Of a DNA stretch of 64,000 bases, positions 35,342-47,120 are shown piece by piece. Location of the stretch: positions 496,001 through 560,000 of the forward strand of contig CAMPDV010000130.1 in NCBI GenBank assembly GCA_946699065.1, written 5' to 3'. This stretch comes from Loxodes magnus (taxonomy: Eukaryota; Ciliophora; Karyorelictea; Loxodida; Loxodidae). Below the pieces are notes generated by a model, which saw only the letters and a list, made by a program, of their open reading frames with translations, did not search any database and had not been told where the DNA came from. Position numbers and translations under genes: made by a program. Positions within the stretch are counted from its first letter, which is position 1. Every line of letters begins with the position of its first letter.

Positions 35342-36271
35342 TCAGATAAGGGATTGTTTTCTTAATAGTTTCCTACTCCCTATCCAACTGATAGGTACTT
35401 GAACTCTTGGTGGTCTGTTCCTCCAGTCACTTTCAAGTCTTCGCAGTGGATTACTCCGAATATTGCTCTTCTTCCTATAAATATTCCCACTGCTAGTTGG
35501 GTAGAATTAGGTTAGTTCGTTTCAAATTTTCTTCTGGATCTCTTTTCTTTATCTGCATTTCCTTCAGAGATGGTTTATTCTTCCACAGATAAAGCATTTT
35601 TTCTTAAAGTATCTTTCTTTAATTAATTCGATTTGTTTATTCTAGACCTCTTCCAACTCCATTGGAACGGAGTGTGCTGTCTAGACCTTGATATCATTCT
35701 TGATATTCTCCATTTTAAGGTTAATATTGCTTTCAATTTTCTCTAACTTGATGTGCATGTTCTCGTTCATATCATATAGCTATTCCAACTGCCTGTCGAA
35801 TTCGTCAATTCGAATATTCATGGCAGCTTAGTTTTTGTTTCTAGGAGCATGCATCTCCTCGTCGTCCAGGTGTCATTGTTGTTCTTGGGCAAGCTCCATA
35901 ATCTATTTCTCTAGGTCTTAGTTATGGCTAATTAACGGTATAATTAATTTAGCCATTTCCTCTTTAGCCATTCCGAGTATTTGTTCCTTGTCTATCTCAC
36001 CGAGGTCCATATATGGTGAGAAGTTCCGAATTTGCATCTGAAAGTCGCTTATCTTCTGCTTCTTTGGAAGATTTTCCGTTGAGGTAGTAGCATGGCTATG
36101 CTTCTGAGGCTGTCTGGGAGGAGTTGTTTAGAGTTATTTTTAGGTCTTCTGGGGAGAATGTTATTATTAGAGGGTCTAGGTTTGGGTTTTAGTCTTTAGA
36201 ACTTCCTGTTTCCTCTCCTCCTTTTAGACTTTGGAGGAGGTGGTGTAGAAGCCTTTCTTAAGACCTTCCAT
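35342..36271 (-). CDS. ORF1 protein of an ORF1-only LINE-like element, frame looks whole (309 aa)
   Basis: A single frame runs from an ATGGAAGG start to UGA with UAA/UAG as Gln and two internal UGA read as Trp. The N-terminal ~70 residues are basic and Thr/Gln-rich. A coiled-coil-like acidic region follows (about 95-230, for example MDLGEIDKEQILGMAKEEM). Then comes a CCHC knuckle, CFICGRINHLWRKC, near residue 245, and a basic tail with GNIYRKKSN. LINE ORF1 proteins of this type bind the element RNA. No reverse transcriptase follows. GC content and codon use are richer than in host genes nearby. It is the best-preserved ORF1 in the window along with 51971-52741. Confidence 0.7.
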
Positions 36272-36429
36272 ATTTTTAAAATGAAATTACTTAATAATAA
36301 ATTTATTTATTATTAAAAATATTTTATCTTATTTAAAACAAAAATTAATTGTATTTAACTTTACGATTTTATAATCTTAAATTTTAGAAATAATAACGTT
36401 TAATTTTAAAAGTTAAAAAAGGATTTTCT

Positions 36430-37200
36430 ATCCCTAGAATTTTCAACCTGTTTGAAGCAGCCCATATTTTTAGTCATAGTTGGATTCTACTGTCTTTTGA
36501 TAAGGAAGACTATCCGAAAGCTTAGTTTTCGCATGAGATTCCTTAAAAGAATTTTGTTTTATGTATAATTGATTTGGTAAGATAGATTTTTGGTATTTCT
36601 TAAAACGTTTTACTTCTTCCTATTTTTTTAGTTTTTTTAAGAAGTTTTTAATTTAATGTCAGCTTGATTGACAATATCAACATTTCTTCTTGATAATTGT
36701 TCTTTGTGTTTTTTTCCTAATTTTAATTCAACATTTTATATTCTTTAATAAGGAAACTTTAATCTTTATTTCTCTCTTATAAATCTTGATATTGAGGAGT
36801 GAGTACAAGCGATAATTAATTTTAGTTAGCTTCTATTTCCATTTTTTTTAAATTAAGATGTTAAAAGTTAAGTCTGAGTTCAGATTTATTCTTGTTTAAT
36901 ATAATTTTTTTACTAATAAATCTTTAAATTAATCAATTTCACTATTTAGTTGATTGTAGTTGGTTAAAATTTATCATACTAATTGGAAAGATTAAAGATT
37001 ACATCCTCTTGCTTAACTATGACTTTTTTAAGATTTGCAATTTTTTCCTTTTCTAGATTAATAGACTAAGGATTTGCCATGTGTTTGCTTTAAGAAGGAT
37101 ACGATGAGCTTGACTAGTCGATAGTCTTCAGTTTTTGATTTTAGATCTTAAAATTTTTTTTTTCTAACCTTCTTGATTTATCCTTTGGCAGATATAAAAT
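36430..37200 (-). mobile_element. ORF1-only LINE-like element, worn copy
   Basis: A minus-strand charged coding remnant contains a partial knuckle (CWYCQSSWH near 36680). The left end has a GGTTGAAAAT block like the 3' hairpins of its relatives. It lies head to tail behind the element at 35342-36271. Old and broken. Confidence 0.5.
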
Positions 37201-37477
37201 ATGAAAATTAAATATTTTGTTTCATAAAATTTAAGTAAAATTACCAAAAAAATATCTTATGAATCAACTTTTTTTATTTAAATTTTTGAAATGAAGTTAT
37301 GAAATATATTTTGGTTTTTATAATTAAATTTATTATTTTTATTTTTATTATTTTATAAAGGATTTTTCTTAATCTAAATAAAAGTATTAGTTATAGAATT
37401 TATTTCAAATATTTAAGGAAATATATAAGCTAATAGCATCTATTAATCTTAAGTATCTATTTAAGTTATTTGTTTTA

Positions 37478-39925
37478 TCATTTTGATTTTAGGAGGATTT
37501 CCATGTACTATCCTCCTTTTTCTAATCCCATTGATACAAGCTCTCCTTTATTGAATTTTTCATTCATATTAAAGTAATATGGACTTAGAAAATGGCCGCA
37601 TACTCCTGTGTCAATGGCGAATAAGCTATCTTTCCACATATTTCCAGGAGAAAGCACCATCTTGTAATTTTAACCCCAAACACCACGAAAATTTCTATTT
37701 CCTTTTCAATCGAATTCGCTAAATTAGACACAAGCATCATCACAACCCTCAACTTTACTCTCTCTATTAAATAAAGATTTAATTAATGGAATCTTGTTCA
37801 TTTCCCTATGAATATAAGTGTTTATGTGTAAATCCCCTCATTTCTTAGAGGACTGATTTTCTAAATAATGTAATGCTTATTCCAATGCATTTAGTAATAA
37901 AGTTACACAATCTCCTTAGCATCACTTCGTAGTATTATAAATTCCTTTTTTTTCTAATATTTCTTCGACTGTCTAATTCCAGAAATGTTAGACAAATATT
38001 TTGTACTATAATGATCTTGAAACTCTTTCAAAAAGATCAGGATGATCTTTTAGATCTACTAACATAAAGCTCATAGTTTTTTAATACCAAGCAGTAAATA
38101 AAGAAGCTTCAATGCTGTCATAAGACATTTGGTAATTCCATTTTTGCAGAAGACTAATAACTTTATTGTATTTTTCTTTAAGAGTTACATTTGCAAGAAT
38201 TCCTAACATAGTATTTAAGTTATAACGAGCTAGCATGTTGTAATTGTCCATTTATAGTTCAATCATATCTTTTACTGTTACTGTTTTACTTTGTAGTCAT
38301 CTTTCTATCACTTCTTCTATTCTTTCCAATCTATTTGAAGGCCTACTAAATACATTAATTCTTGCAAAAAGATTATCTGTAATTTCAGGAGGAGTAATCA
38401 AGTTATTAGCACTGACTAAATAACCTCTTTTAGGATTTATAATCTGGGGCATTCTTTCAACTTCTATAAATCCATTTCAGTCAGTCTCTATTTTAGTACC
38501 ATCTTATACTCTGCTTTATTAATTAATTTTTACTTTACGTTTTGGAATCTTCCCTATCGCTTAATATCCTATATCATCTTCGTCTGAAAAAAAGAGGAAA
38601 TTTATGGCAGGACCAATAAAATTAGCAGCGCCTTACTATGCTTATTTTATACTTTTTGCTTTAAGTAACTCTCACTATGCCTCCATTTACTTATCTTTAG
38701 GTATTTCAAATCTTACTCATCTCAAGCTGATTGCTTTATCTTATATATCAGGAGAGAATCTATTTGTGAGTTAAATAGTCTTCGAAAATTCATTTATTAG
38801 AGGTCCATAAACAGTAGTTTTAACTTTATGAACTACATCTGACTTGAAGCGAACTTTTATCTTTTCTTCTGTAACATTTAAAGAAACCCAAGCATTCTCA
38901 TGCCAATACTAATCAGGATTTTCAGGATGCATTTTATGAAGATAAACATCTGTGTTATCACCCCAAGCTATTGTGAAACTTCATCCTACGTGAAAATTAT
39001 GTCCCATAAAAGAAAGTGGACTTCCAGGGAAATTAGCTCCTTGAATATGAAGCGAAGACATATTACAGTCAATTGGATATCATTAAGAAGGCATCATATT
39101 AAGTAAATGAGGATCTGATCCCATTAGAGGCTATCCAGAATATGTGTACTTGCCTGATATTACTCAGTTATTAGAACCATCTATTTATCTTTACTCAGAA
39201 TGTAAAAATAAGCTCTATGGATTTTACGATTCTCCTTGGTCTTCTTTTTATTTTTCTTCTGAATAAGTTGGAAAATCAGAAGTCTTAAGAATAGTTTTGA
39301 GCAGTGGAATTTTTTCTTACAATGACATAGGCAAAATTTCGTCAGTTAGTTTTTCTCCAAGGACTTCAGATAAAGTAGACCTTAACAACTTGATACTTCA
39401 AGAGTAGCTTATTGAAAAATCAAACAGCACATTTAATCCACAAGAATCTATAGGAGATCATTCTTCCCAACTTACGAAGAAAATATCGAATTCAGGAGGT
39501 AAATAATTATTCTTTGCGTAATGGTTAATTCCATCACTATATGCTTGCAAAATCTCTCTTACTTCTTCAGATAACTCCTCTTCACATTTTCTTGCCAGTC
39601 TTGCTAGCTAAACGCTTCTTAAATATTTATCGCTTTCTAATGTCGAAGAGCTGAAAACTTCACTCAAAGTACCTCTATAAGTTCTTCTTAACGATTCTAA
39701 TTACCATAATCTATCTGACCCATGCACATATCCAATAGCGAAAAATCCATCTTTTACAGAATCAGCTTATATATGAGGAATTCCGTACTAATCCCTTAAA
39801 ACTTTAGCATTATAACCGTAAGAATTTAAATAAGTTCCACTATAGCTAGGAATAGAAAAAATAAATTTTAAATAAATAGAAATCAGAGGAATTAATAAAA
39901 ATGTTATAATAGCTAATTTAGCCAT
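37478..39925 (-). CDS. Penicillin acylase-like Ntn hydrolase (815 aa)
   Basis: One uninterrupted frame of 816 codons. It starts MAKLAIITFLLIPLI (signal peptide or anchor) and then reads LRDQYGIPHIQADS, GYVHGSDRLWQLE and VSWEEWSPIDS, classic for the N-terminal half of penicillin/acyl-homoserine-lactone acylases. The self-cleavage site is GSNNW with Ser251 as the new N-terminal nucleophile, followed by SGQPLMGSDPHL, PSQWY, FPGSPLSFMGHN and AWGDNTDVY. The C-terminal half has DWNGFIEVERMPQIINP, SANN and the late GNRNFRGVWGQNY. Length fits the family (about 750-850). Enzymes of this family hydrolyse amide bonds of acylated substrates, usually outside the cell or in vesicles; the substrate here is unknown. 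Trp254, Trp282, Trp315 and the Trp of DWNG are UGA codons, other Trp are UGG, and the gene ends on UGA. It may descend from a bacterial gene but is fully adapted to the host code. Confidence 0.95.
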
Positions 39926-40427
39926 TTTTAACATTAACTCAAAAGTATTTCCAATTAAAATTCAACTGATTTAGCTTATATATTTTTGGAAAATATTCCT
40001 TTAGTTAAATTTTAATGTTTTTAAGTACATGAAATATATAAAAGTCATCAAATATCAATCAGTTCATTTTTCAGGTTTTTTCCTCTTATTTATTTTTAAT
40101 GTAAGTATAACTAATTTATAGGATAAAAAATATCTAGGTTTTACAAGTATCCCCAAATAATTAATTTAGATGCATTTTGATTATATAAAGTTACAGTATT
40201 TTAAATTAGCAAAATTTTTTATTATCTGAAAAAAGTTACAAAAGAATTTGAAAAAATATTAGATTGAAAAATAAATAAATAATAGATTTATTTAAAGTTT
40301 TATAGAATATTTCTACTAATTTAATTTTTATAAAATTTATAACTTAATTAATAAACTTTATTAACATGACATATTTTTTTTAGTTTGTCACGTTTAAGTT
40401 AATAAAATATCACAAGGAAAAAAAGTT
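39926..40427. other. AT-rich spacer with the acylase promoter region
   Basis: No promoter motif was recognised. Nothing else supported. Confidence 0.4.
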
Positions 40428-41300
40428 GCCAGGATTCAAATCAGGATTTTTTGCGGCTCCAAAAAGGCAGAAGTTAACGATATCCTAGAGAGACTAGGAT
40501 CAGGAAATCGGAATAAAAAGGATCAACCATCAAATTGATTCTACTACTTCTGAAGAAAAGCCAAGGAAATATGCTAAAAGTATTATACGCTCGGAAGTCT
40601 CGAATCTCACCACAGAGCAGTAAATAAGTTATGAATACCTGATAAAAGTGGTGCTTGACCTCCAGGAAGAGGTCAAAAGCAGAAGAAAGATAATAAGAGA
40701 CTGATGGAAAGCTTGAACTTGCAGAGGAAATAGAATAAAGACTCATGATTTACAAAAGAGACCTTAATGCATTTTTAAATATTTCACAAGACCAGAACAA
40801 TTAGTCATAACAGTAACAATAGAAGCAGAAAGAACTAATCAACAAAATAGAAATAATAGAAGAAAACCAGTAAAAGATAACATAAATGGATTTACAAGAA
40901 CAAGGAAATGACCCAATGATAATCGAAGGAAAAAATAACCCAAGATTTAAGCGAGAAGCAAAAAGAAACTCGAATGCATCTATGGAAAAGATGCTGGAAA
41001 TTTCAAAACTTTAAATAAGAATACTGAAACTACAAAAAGAAGTTGGAGAAAAAAAAGAAGATACAGCAACAACTAAAACAGAAAAGAGAAAGATTATATT
41101 GCAACAAATTTGGAAAAATATACAAAATCAAAGATGCCAATCCTTATCTTGGTGAATACATACCTCAGGGACAGTATGCATAGTGAGGAGAAGAGTTGTA
41201 GAGACATTAAAACTTTTATATTGGACCTCTGGAGCAATCTAGAGGCTGGCGGGAAAGAGGCTGAAATGCCTCCAAGAATGTCAAACATTTAATTTTGTAT
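40428..41300 (+). mobile_element. ORF1-only LINE-like element a, plus-strand copy outside the triplication
   Basis: Matches the minus-strand elements at 10572, 15503 and 20426 over nearly their whole length. A coiled-coil coding remnant (VLDLQEEVKSRRKI) is visible, and at the right end the terminal hairpin GAGGC-TGAAAT-GCCTC. It is broken in more than one place. The frames at 40474-40746 and 41094-41288 on the minus strand are antisense. Confidence 0.65.
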
Positions 41301-41339
41301 TTTTATTATTAAAATATCGTAAGAATCATCGTAAATATA

Positions 41340-41960
41340 ATTAAAATCTTTCATATTCTTGATAGCATATTTATAACTGCTAATTTATCCTTTCTTAATC
41401 ATTTATATTTATTTTCAATCTCAATCTTTTCAAAGCATTTACTTGGTTCTACTCTTTTGAGAGCCAATTATTTACTAGAGTTATCAGAATCCACTAATCA
41501 ATTTCTTATATAGGTTATCTTCTAATGAACATTAAATATTGGCTATATTTTTTCTGAAATTTTTTTCGCTCTTCTATAGTTTTTGGTATCTCTAACAGGA
41601 TTATTTTATGTGTTTTAGCCTTTTACAAAATAAGCACATAATTGATCTTCTTATCATTATTTAATTAATTTCCAACCCTTTACACTTAATTATTATTTTA
41701 ATATTCATTTTATAATCTCCATTGAAATATATGGCTTTAAGCATAAGCAGCTAAAGGTTTGCTTAATTAGAATCTCGAATTCCTTATAATTTATCTTTTC
41801 TTTCTAATTTCTTAATTAAATAGATGTACAGAAGATTTCAGCCAAATTCTTCATTCAAGATTAGATTTGATTTGATTTTTATTTTAAGGTCAATTAATTT
41901 TTAAATTTAAGCTGCTTTTTATCTTTTTTTCCTAAGGGATTTTTAATATTTAATTTAATT
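41340..41960 (-). mobile_element. ORF1-only LINE-like element, old copy
   Basis: A minus-strand frame carries the CCHC knuckle CLFCKRLKHIKQSC near 41650, flanked by charged sequence. The element is strongly AT-shifted, so old. Ends are not defined. It abuts the plus-strand element at 40428-41300. Confidence 0.5.
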
Positions 41961-43034
41961 AAATAAGTTAATTATCTGCTAATATTTTATTTGTTAATTT
42001 TTTTAATAATTTCAATTTATATCATAAAATAAGTTTAAAATCAAAATTTTTTAAAAAATAATTTTTTGGTCATAATAAATAAAAAAAAGTTTATTACTTT
42101 TTAAAATAAAAGCTTTAAAAAAGTTTTTAATATTAGCAAATTTCAAATTAATTAAATGTTAATTATTTTGATAAATTTTAAGTTAACAAATTTTATTATT
42201 GAAAACAATTATCTTTCAGAGAGAATACTATTAGTTTCCATTCTTATTTTAAGGCTTAAGTTTACTTTTTTTTTAATACATATAATATTTTCTATAAAAG
42301 GTATCAAACTTTAATAAGTTAGATTTATCTTAATTATCATAAAATTTTATCTAATTATAATAATTTTTTGGGGTAATATTATAACTTTTCTGATTTATAT
42401 TTCATCATAAAATTAATTTTAATAAGAGAAAGTATTAACATAATGATACCATATTACCTGTATAAACATTTAACTAAATGATAATATTAAAAGATATCCT
42501 TTTTATAGCTAGCTGATAAAAATATTTAGTTCATATTAAATTTAAATATTTTGCGTAGCTTTTTTAAAAATTATTAAATTAAACTAGTTTTAAAATAAAA
42601 TTCTAAATAGTTTATAAAAGTATAAAGAGACTAACTTATAACTCTAATTTTTATTCTAAAATAATAGAAAAAATTAAAATCATTTTCTTGTATTTTTAAA
42701 GAACTTCTATTTGTAAAAATTATGCTTTTTCTTTGAAATGCTTTATATTTATTGCAGTCCGAAGTTTAAAAGTGAATGTAATTTTTTAAGTTCAGAGAAT
42801 TGCAAAAATCCTTATCAAAATCATTTAAGATGTTTATCTTATTTCATTAAAAAAATGTATTTTGATAATCACTTTTAAAAATTTTAAGCTTTTTTAAATA
42901 TCTAAGTTAATATGAAAATATACTAAAATAAAAATTAATAAATTTAAGGAGCATTTTGACTAAAATAATTATAAAAAGGCAAAAATAAATTAAATTTAAT
43001 ATCTTTTTTTTAAACTAAAATAAAAGATTTATTA
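41961..43034. other. AT-rich spacer
   Basis: Nothing recognised. Confidence 0.45.
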
Positions 43035-43043
43035 ATACATTTA

Positions 43044-43861
43044 AAAAAAAATGGAGTAGTCAATAAGAATGTCTAAGAACTAAGCCAGAAAAATTAGAAA
43101 GAAAACAGTTAAGACTATTAGACAAAAAGAAAAGTTGAACGAATCGAACTCTTCCTCCCAAGGTAAGATTATGGTGGATATTCTGAGAAGGAAGAGTACT
43201 AAACTATAACAGTATTAATAGCAATGGAACAATATTAGCAACTAAATAAAAGAATATCTGACTTTGACGAAATCATATTCAATTGAGGAGCGAGAATTCG
43301 CAATTTTATGAATGAAATTGTAGATTTAAACAACGAAATAATAATATTAAAAAATTAACTTATAGAAAATAAGTTGTAAGTGAACAAGAATTGTATTTAT
43401 AATCTTAGCAAAGCTTTAAGACATAAAATAGAAGGATAATCGAAGATTAATAACCTAATGTTTAACAAAATCGCATGAACAATGAAGAAGGACCAAATTA
43501 AGAAATATTAAAACGAATTGGAATCCTAGAGAATAAAATTCTTCCAAAAAGTAAAGAGTGAACTAAAGTCAAAAGTTGCTTTTATTGCAAATCGAAGCGG
43601 CATTTACTAAAATATTGCAGAGAATGAAGAATACTTATAAAAATGAAAAAAATAAAAGATGAAAGGAAATCAACTGACTTTACATAAACTAATAAGGAGT
43701 TTTACAAGAAGAATCTTTACAAAACCAGAGCACGAAACGTGGACACCATCCACAAGGAAAAAATTGTCATAATATCCATCCACGAAACCAAATGGCAGCA
43801 CGTACCTGGTTGAGATCCCAGGGGAGGCAGAACTTTTTTTATTTTTAGTTTACACATATAT
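43044..43861 (+). mobile_element. ORF1-only LINE-like element with 9-bp target duplication
   Basis: ATACATTTA lies on both sides (43035-43043 and 43862-43870). After an A8 run comes ATGGAGTAG, then a Ser-rich and coiled-coil coding remnant similar to 51971, then the knuckle CFYCKSKRHLLKYC near 43580. The 3' end has the hairpin CCTGG-TTGAGATC-CCAGG and a short TTTAGTTTACACATATATA tail. It appears broken at protein level. Confidence 0.75.
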
Positions 43862-43870
43862 ATACATTTA

Positions 43871-44285
43871 TTTAAATTGTATAAGTAAAGAATAGATTAA
43901 ATTTAATTAATTATAAAATAAAATAATGAATATTTTAATTTTAATATAGCCAAGTAAAATAATTAATAATAAATAAAAATTAATTAATTAATTATAAATA
44001 TATTAGGAAGATAAATTATAGATTTAATATTTAACTATAAAAAAGAATAAGAATTATCAGCTTAATATAGTAGTTAAAAAATTAGTCAATTATTAATTTA
44101 AGAAATATTTTTGATAAATTAAAATTGCAATTATCGATAATAGCATAGTAATAGAATTTGATTCCAAGTTATAAATAGCATATCCAAGTTAAATTTTTTA
44201 ATTGAAAAAAATATTTAGTAAAATATAAAAATCATAATGTTTTATTCACCTAATAATAATAATTAAATGATGTGATGACACCATT
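43871..44285. other. AT-rich spacer
   Basis: Nothing recognised. Confidence 0.4.
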
Positions 44286-44289
44286 AATA

Positions 44290-44985
44290 GAATCATCACG
44301 ATTAAAGAGTTTAGTGCTTAAAGATAGTAGTCATTTCAATATTATTTGAATCAACACTTTCATAAGTCTTGATTAATTTAAGATTATTTTTCTTGATTTA
44401 TTCATATAGGTCAAATCTCAATATATTTCTGTTGAGTTCATTATTTTTCTTAGATATTGGGGCCTTTTTTACTTGGATTATTTTTTTCCTGTAAAGTATA
44501 TCTTCTTAATTGTAATAATCCTAATAAATTTTCCATTAATCTATTATTATTCACTTTTCTTTTCTTTTAAATTTGTAGCTATTTAGCACTTTATGTTCTG
44601 GCCCTTGAAACATCAGCATATTGTTACTCTTCTGAGGGGATTTCTTTGATAAGAGTTATTGTTCTATTTCAATTAGATCTTTGCCTATTTAAGGTTTGTA
44701 CTATCTTATAGTTTCACGTATTTTAAATTTTTCTTATGATCTATCTGTCTATAAATTGGCCCTTAGATTTTCTACAATGATGGGTTTAGAACTAATTACT
44801 ATCTTAAAATTAAGTTTTCAGATTTTAAAATTTCCATAAATTTATTAAGCCTTAAGTCCGTAAATAACTATCCTAATAGCCTTTTTTAATTTTTATTTCT
44901 CCATTTGAAAAAGAAAAAATAGTTTCCTTATCCTACTACGATTTGTTCAGTTTTGTTGGAGAAGTTTGTTATTTCTGAGGTTGCA
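44290..44985 (-). mobile_element. ORF1-only LINE-like element, worn copy
   Basis: A minus-strand ATG (MQPQKQQTSPTKLNK) opens a Gln/Lys-rich remnant running to a damaged knuckle region near 44590. The 3' end is not clear. It lies just upstream of the TRIM-Kelch gene in opposite orientation. Confidence 0.45.
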
Positions 44986-45086
44986 TTTTTTATATAAATA
45001 AAAATATAAGAATATATGAAAAAAAACTGCGTAAATATAATAAAGATGAAACCCTTTAATTTATTATTTTATAATTAGAGTATAAA

Positions 45087-47120
45087 ATGTCATCTCATTT
45101 ATGCTTTTTATGTGAAGAGCTGTTTGATACTGATACTAAATTACCTAGAAGACTTGATTGTAACTGTGTTTACTGTGAGTAATGTTTAAAGGTATTCACT
45201 AAATTAAATAAGTTTTATAAATGCTAAATTCATAAGTAGAGAAGTAATAAATTGATTGAGGATCTAGATATAGCTGTTGAATACCTAACAGAAGAAATAG
45301 ATTCAGAAATTAAGTAAACTTAGATCTGTTAAAATCACTAAGAGATATATAAGTTTTACTGCTAAAACGATAACGAAGTAGTATGTGGTGCTTGCACTGT
45401 TACTAGCCATGATGGACATAAATTCATATCTTTAGAATAAAAATTTCAAGAAGCTAAAAGTAAAATGGAAATGGAAATGAAAATCCTTGAAGATTATATG
45501 AATCTAGAACAAAAAATAGAAACTTACAAAACTACTCAATAAACTCTAGGAAGAAAATCAGCATAACTAAGAGAATAAGTTATACAATTCTAAAACTATT
45601 TCTATAAATAATTAAGATAAATATGCTAATTAGAACTGGAAAATTAACTAGAAAATTTCTATAAATTATAGTAAGACAATACTAAAAAGCTAACGTAAAG
45701 TAAAAGCATATAAAAGAAGCTAATTTCATTTAATTAGAAGAATAATACCACTCTTGAAGATTTTTAATAAATAACTTAAGAAATGTAGAGTTTATAGAAT
45801 GAGTATGAACAAAATATCTTAAACAATGAGGGCGAAAATAATTAAAAAAATGACTAAGATAACATTTTCAGTGCTTTTAAAAATAAAATATTTAAATAAT
45901 TTATGTAATAGAACTAAGTAGAAGAAATATAAGCTGAATATCAAGAAAAGTCTATGGATTAAGAATAAGAGCAGCATGCCAACTAGCTTTATTAATAGTT
46001 AGAAAATGCTAGAGTTTAGAATATAAAGTTAAACGATTAGATTTAAAACGCTAATAAAATAACTGAATAGCTTTTTATTTCTTTAAGAGAATTAGAAAAA
46101 ACAAAGGGAGATCTAACATAATAGATAAAGCTGTTAACTGAAAAGATAGAAAAATATTAGTTTAACTAAGAATAAAATGCAGCTGAAAGGAATTCTGATT
46201 AAGAAATCGAATAAGAACGTTAGATTTAATAACAAAACGATAAAGAATTGAAATATTAATATAGTTAACTCCCTTATAATGCATAGTCCATCAAGAGCAG
46301 AAATTTAAATGCTAAAAAAGAATGAACTCATTATATAATATGCTAATATCATAGCAGCAATAAGCTTATTTATAAAATAAGTTCAAAATAGATGTAATTA
46401 TATAGCATTCATATAGAAAAAATTTGACGTAATTATTCTTTTTCTACTTAGATAAGTAATGATCTTTTAGCTCTTGCAGGAGGTGATGGAATCAGAAGAT
46501 ACTAATCAAATATTTTGTTAATACATATGTCTGCAGTTAAGAAATTCAACTTGATTTATCCTAAATTATGAACTTCATTAGTTTACGATAATTGGAGTTA
46601 AGTATACGTCATAAATGGATTTTTACCTTCAACCGGTTATTTAAATAAATGTGAGACATTCAGCATCTAAAATTATAAGTAGAAGGAAATATAAGAGCAT
46701 CCTTATTAAATGGGAAGATCAGGAAATATATATGCATATGATTTTCTTGTAACCTTTGGAGGATATGGAAATAATAGTCAAGACAAAGTTTGCTTTTATG
46801 ATGTAATTGATAACAAATGATTCCAATTTCAAAATTAAATTCCTGCCAGAGCAGATTATTGTTCCGCTATTTTTACTCCTGATATCGAATCAGCTTTTCT
46901 TTTTGATAATTTCGATAGACTATAGTAAACTTTTATTTTTGATCTCTAGCAGTTTTATATCCATGGTGATAAATTTCCCTAATTCTTGCAAACCTAATAC
47001 TATTCTTTCTGTTTCAATGGAATTTATTAAAGCTAGAACTTATATATGTTCCAGACAAATGGATAGGAATTATTCTCTTATAATGTGCAACTAGGGACCT
47101 GGAGAAAGGTAAACATTTGA
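45087..47120 (+). CDS. TRIM-like protein: RING, B-box, coiled coil, Kelch-type C-terminus (677 aa)
   Basis: A single frame of 678 codons ends on UGA. RING-like zinc finger at residues 6-49 (CFLC, CNCVYCEQC, CQIH). B-box at 81-111 (C81, H84, C92, C100, C103, H108, H111; CGACTVTSHDGHKF). Long Gln-rich coiled coil about 115-400. The C-terminal third from about 413 has Kelch-like blades: LALAGGDGIRRY, VTFGGYGNNSQDKVCFYD followed by NKWFQ and IPARADYCSAI, and LGTWRKVNI at the end. The layout matches ubiquitin E3 ligases of the TRIM type, with Kelch as target-binding part; activity is inferred. Several Trp, including NKW of the Kelch blade, are UGA. A paralogue with the same front end lies at 48759 in the same orientation, so the pair arose by tandem duplication and then diverged. 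The frame at 46807-47094 is a shadow. Confidence 0.9.

Noticed and set aside
38900-39106. Plus-strand frame MPILIRIFRMHFM
   Set aside because: Antisense to the penicillin-acylase-like gene.
46807-47094. Plus-strand frame MITNDSNFKIKF
   Set aside because: Out-of-phase shadow of the Kelch part of the TRIM-like gene.
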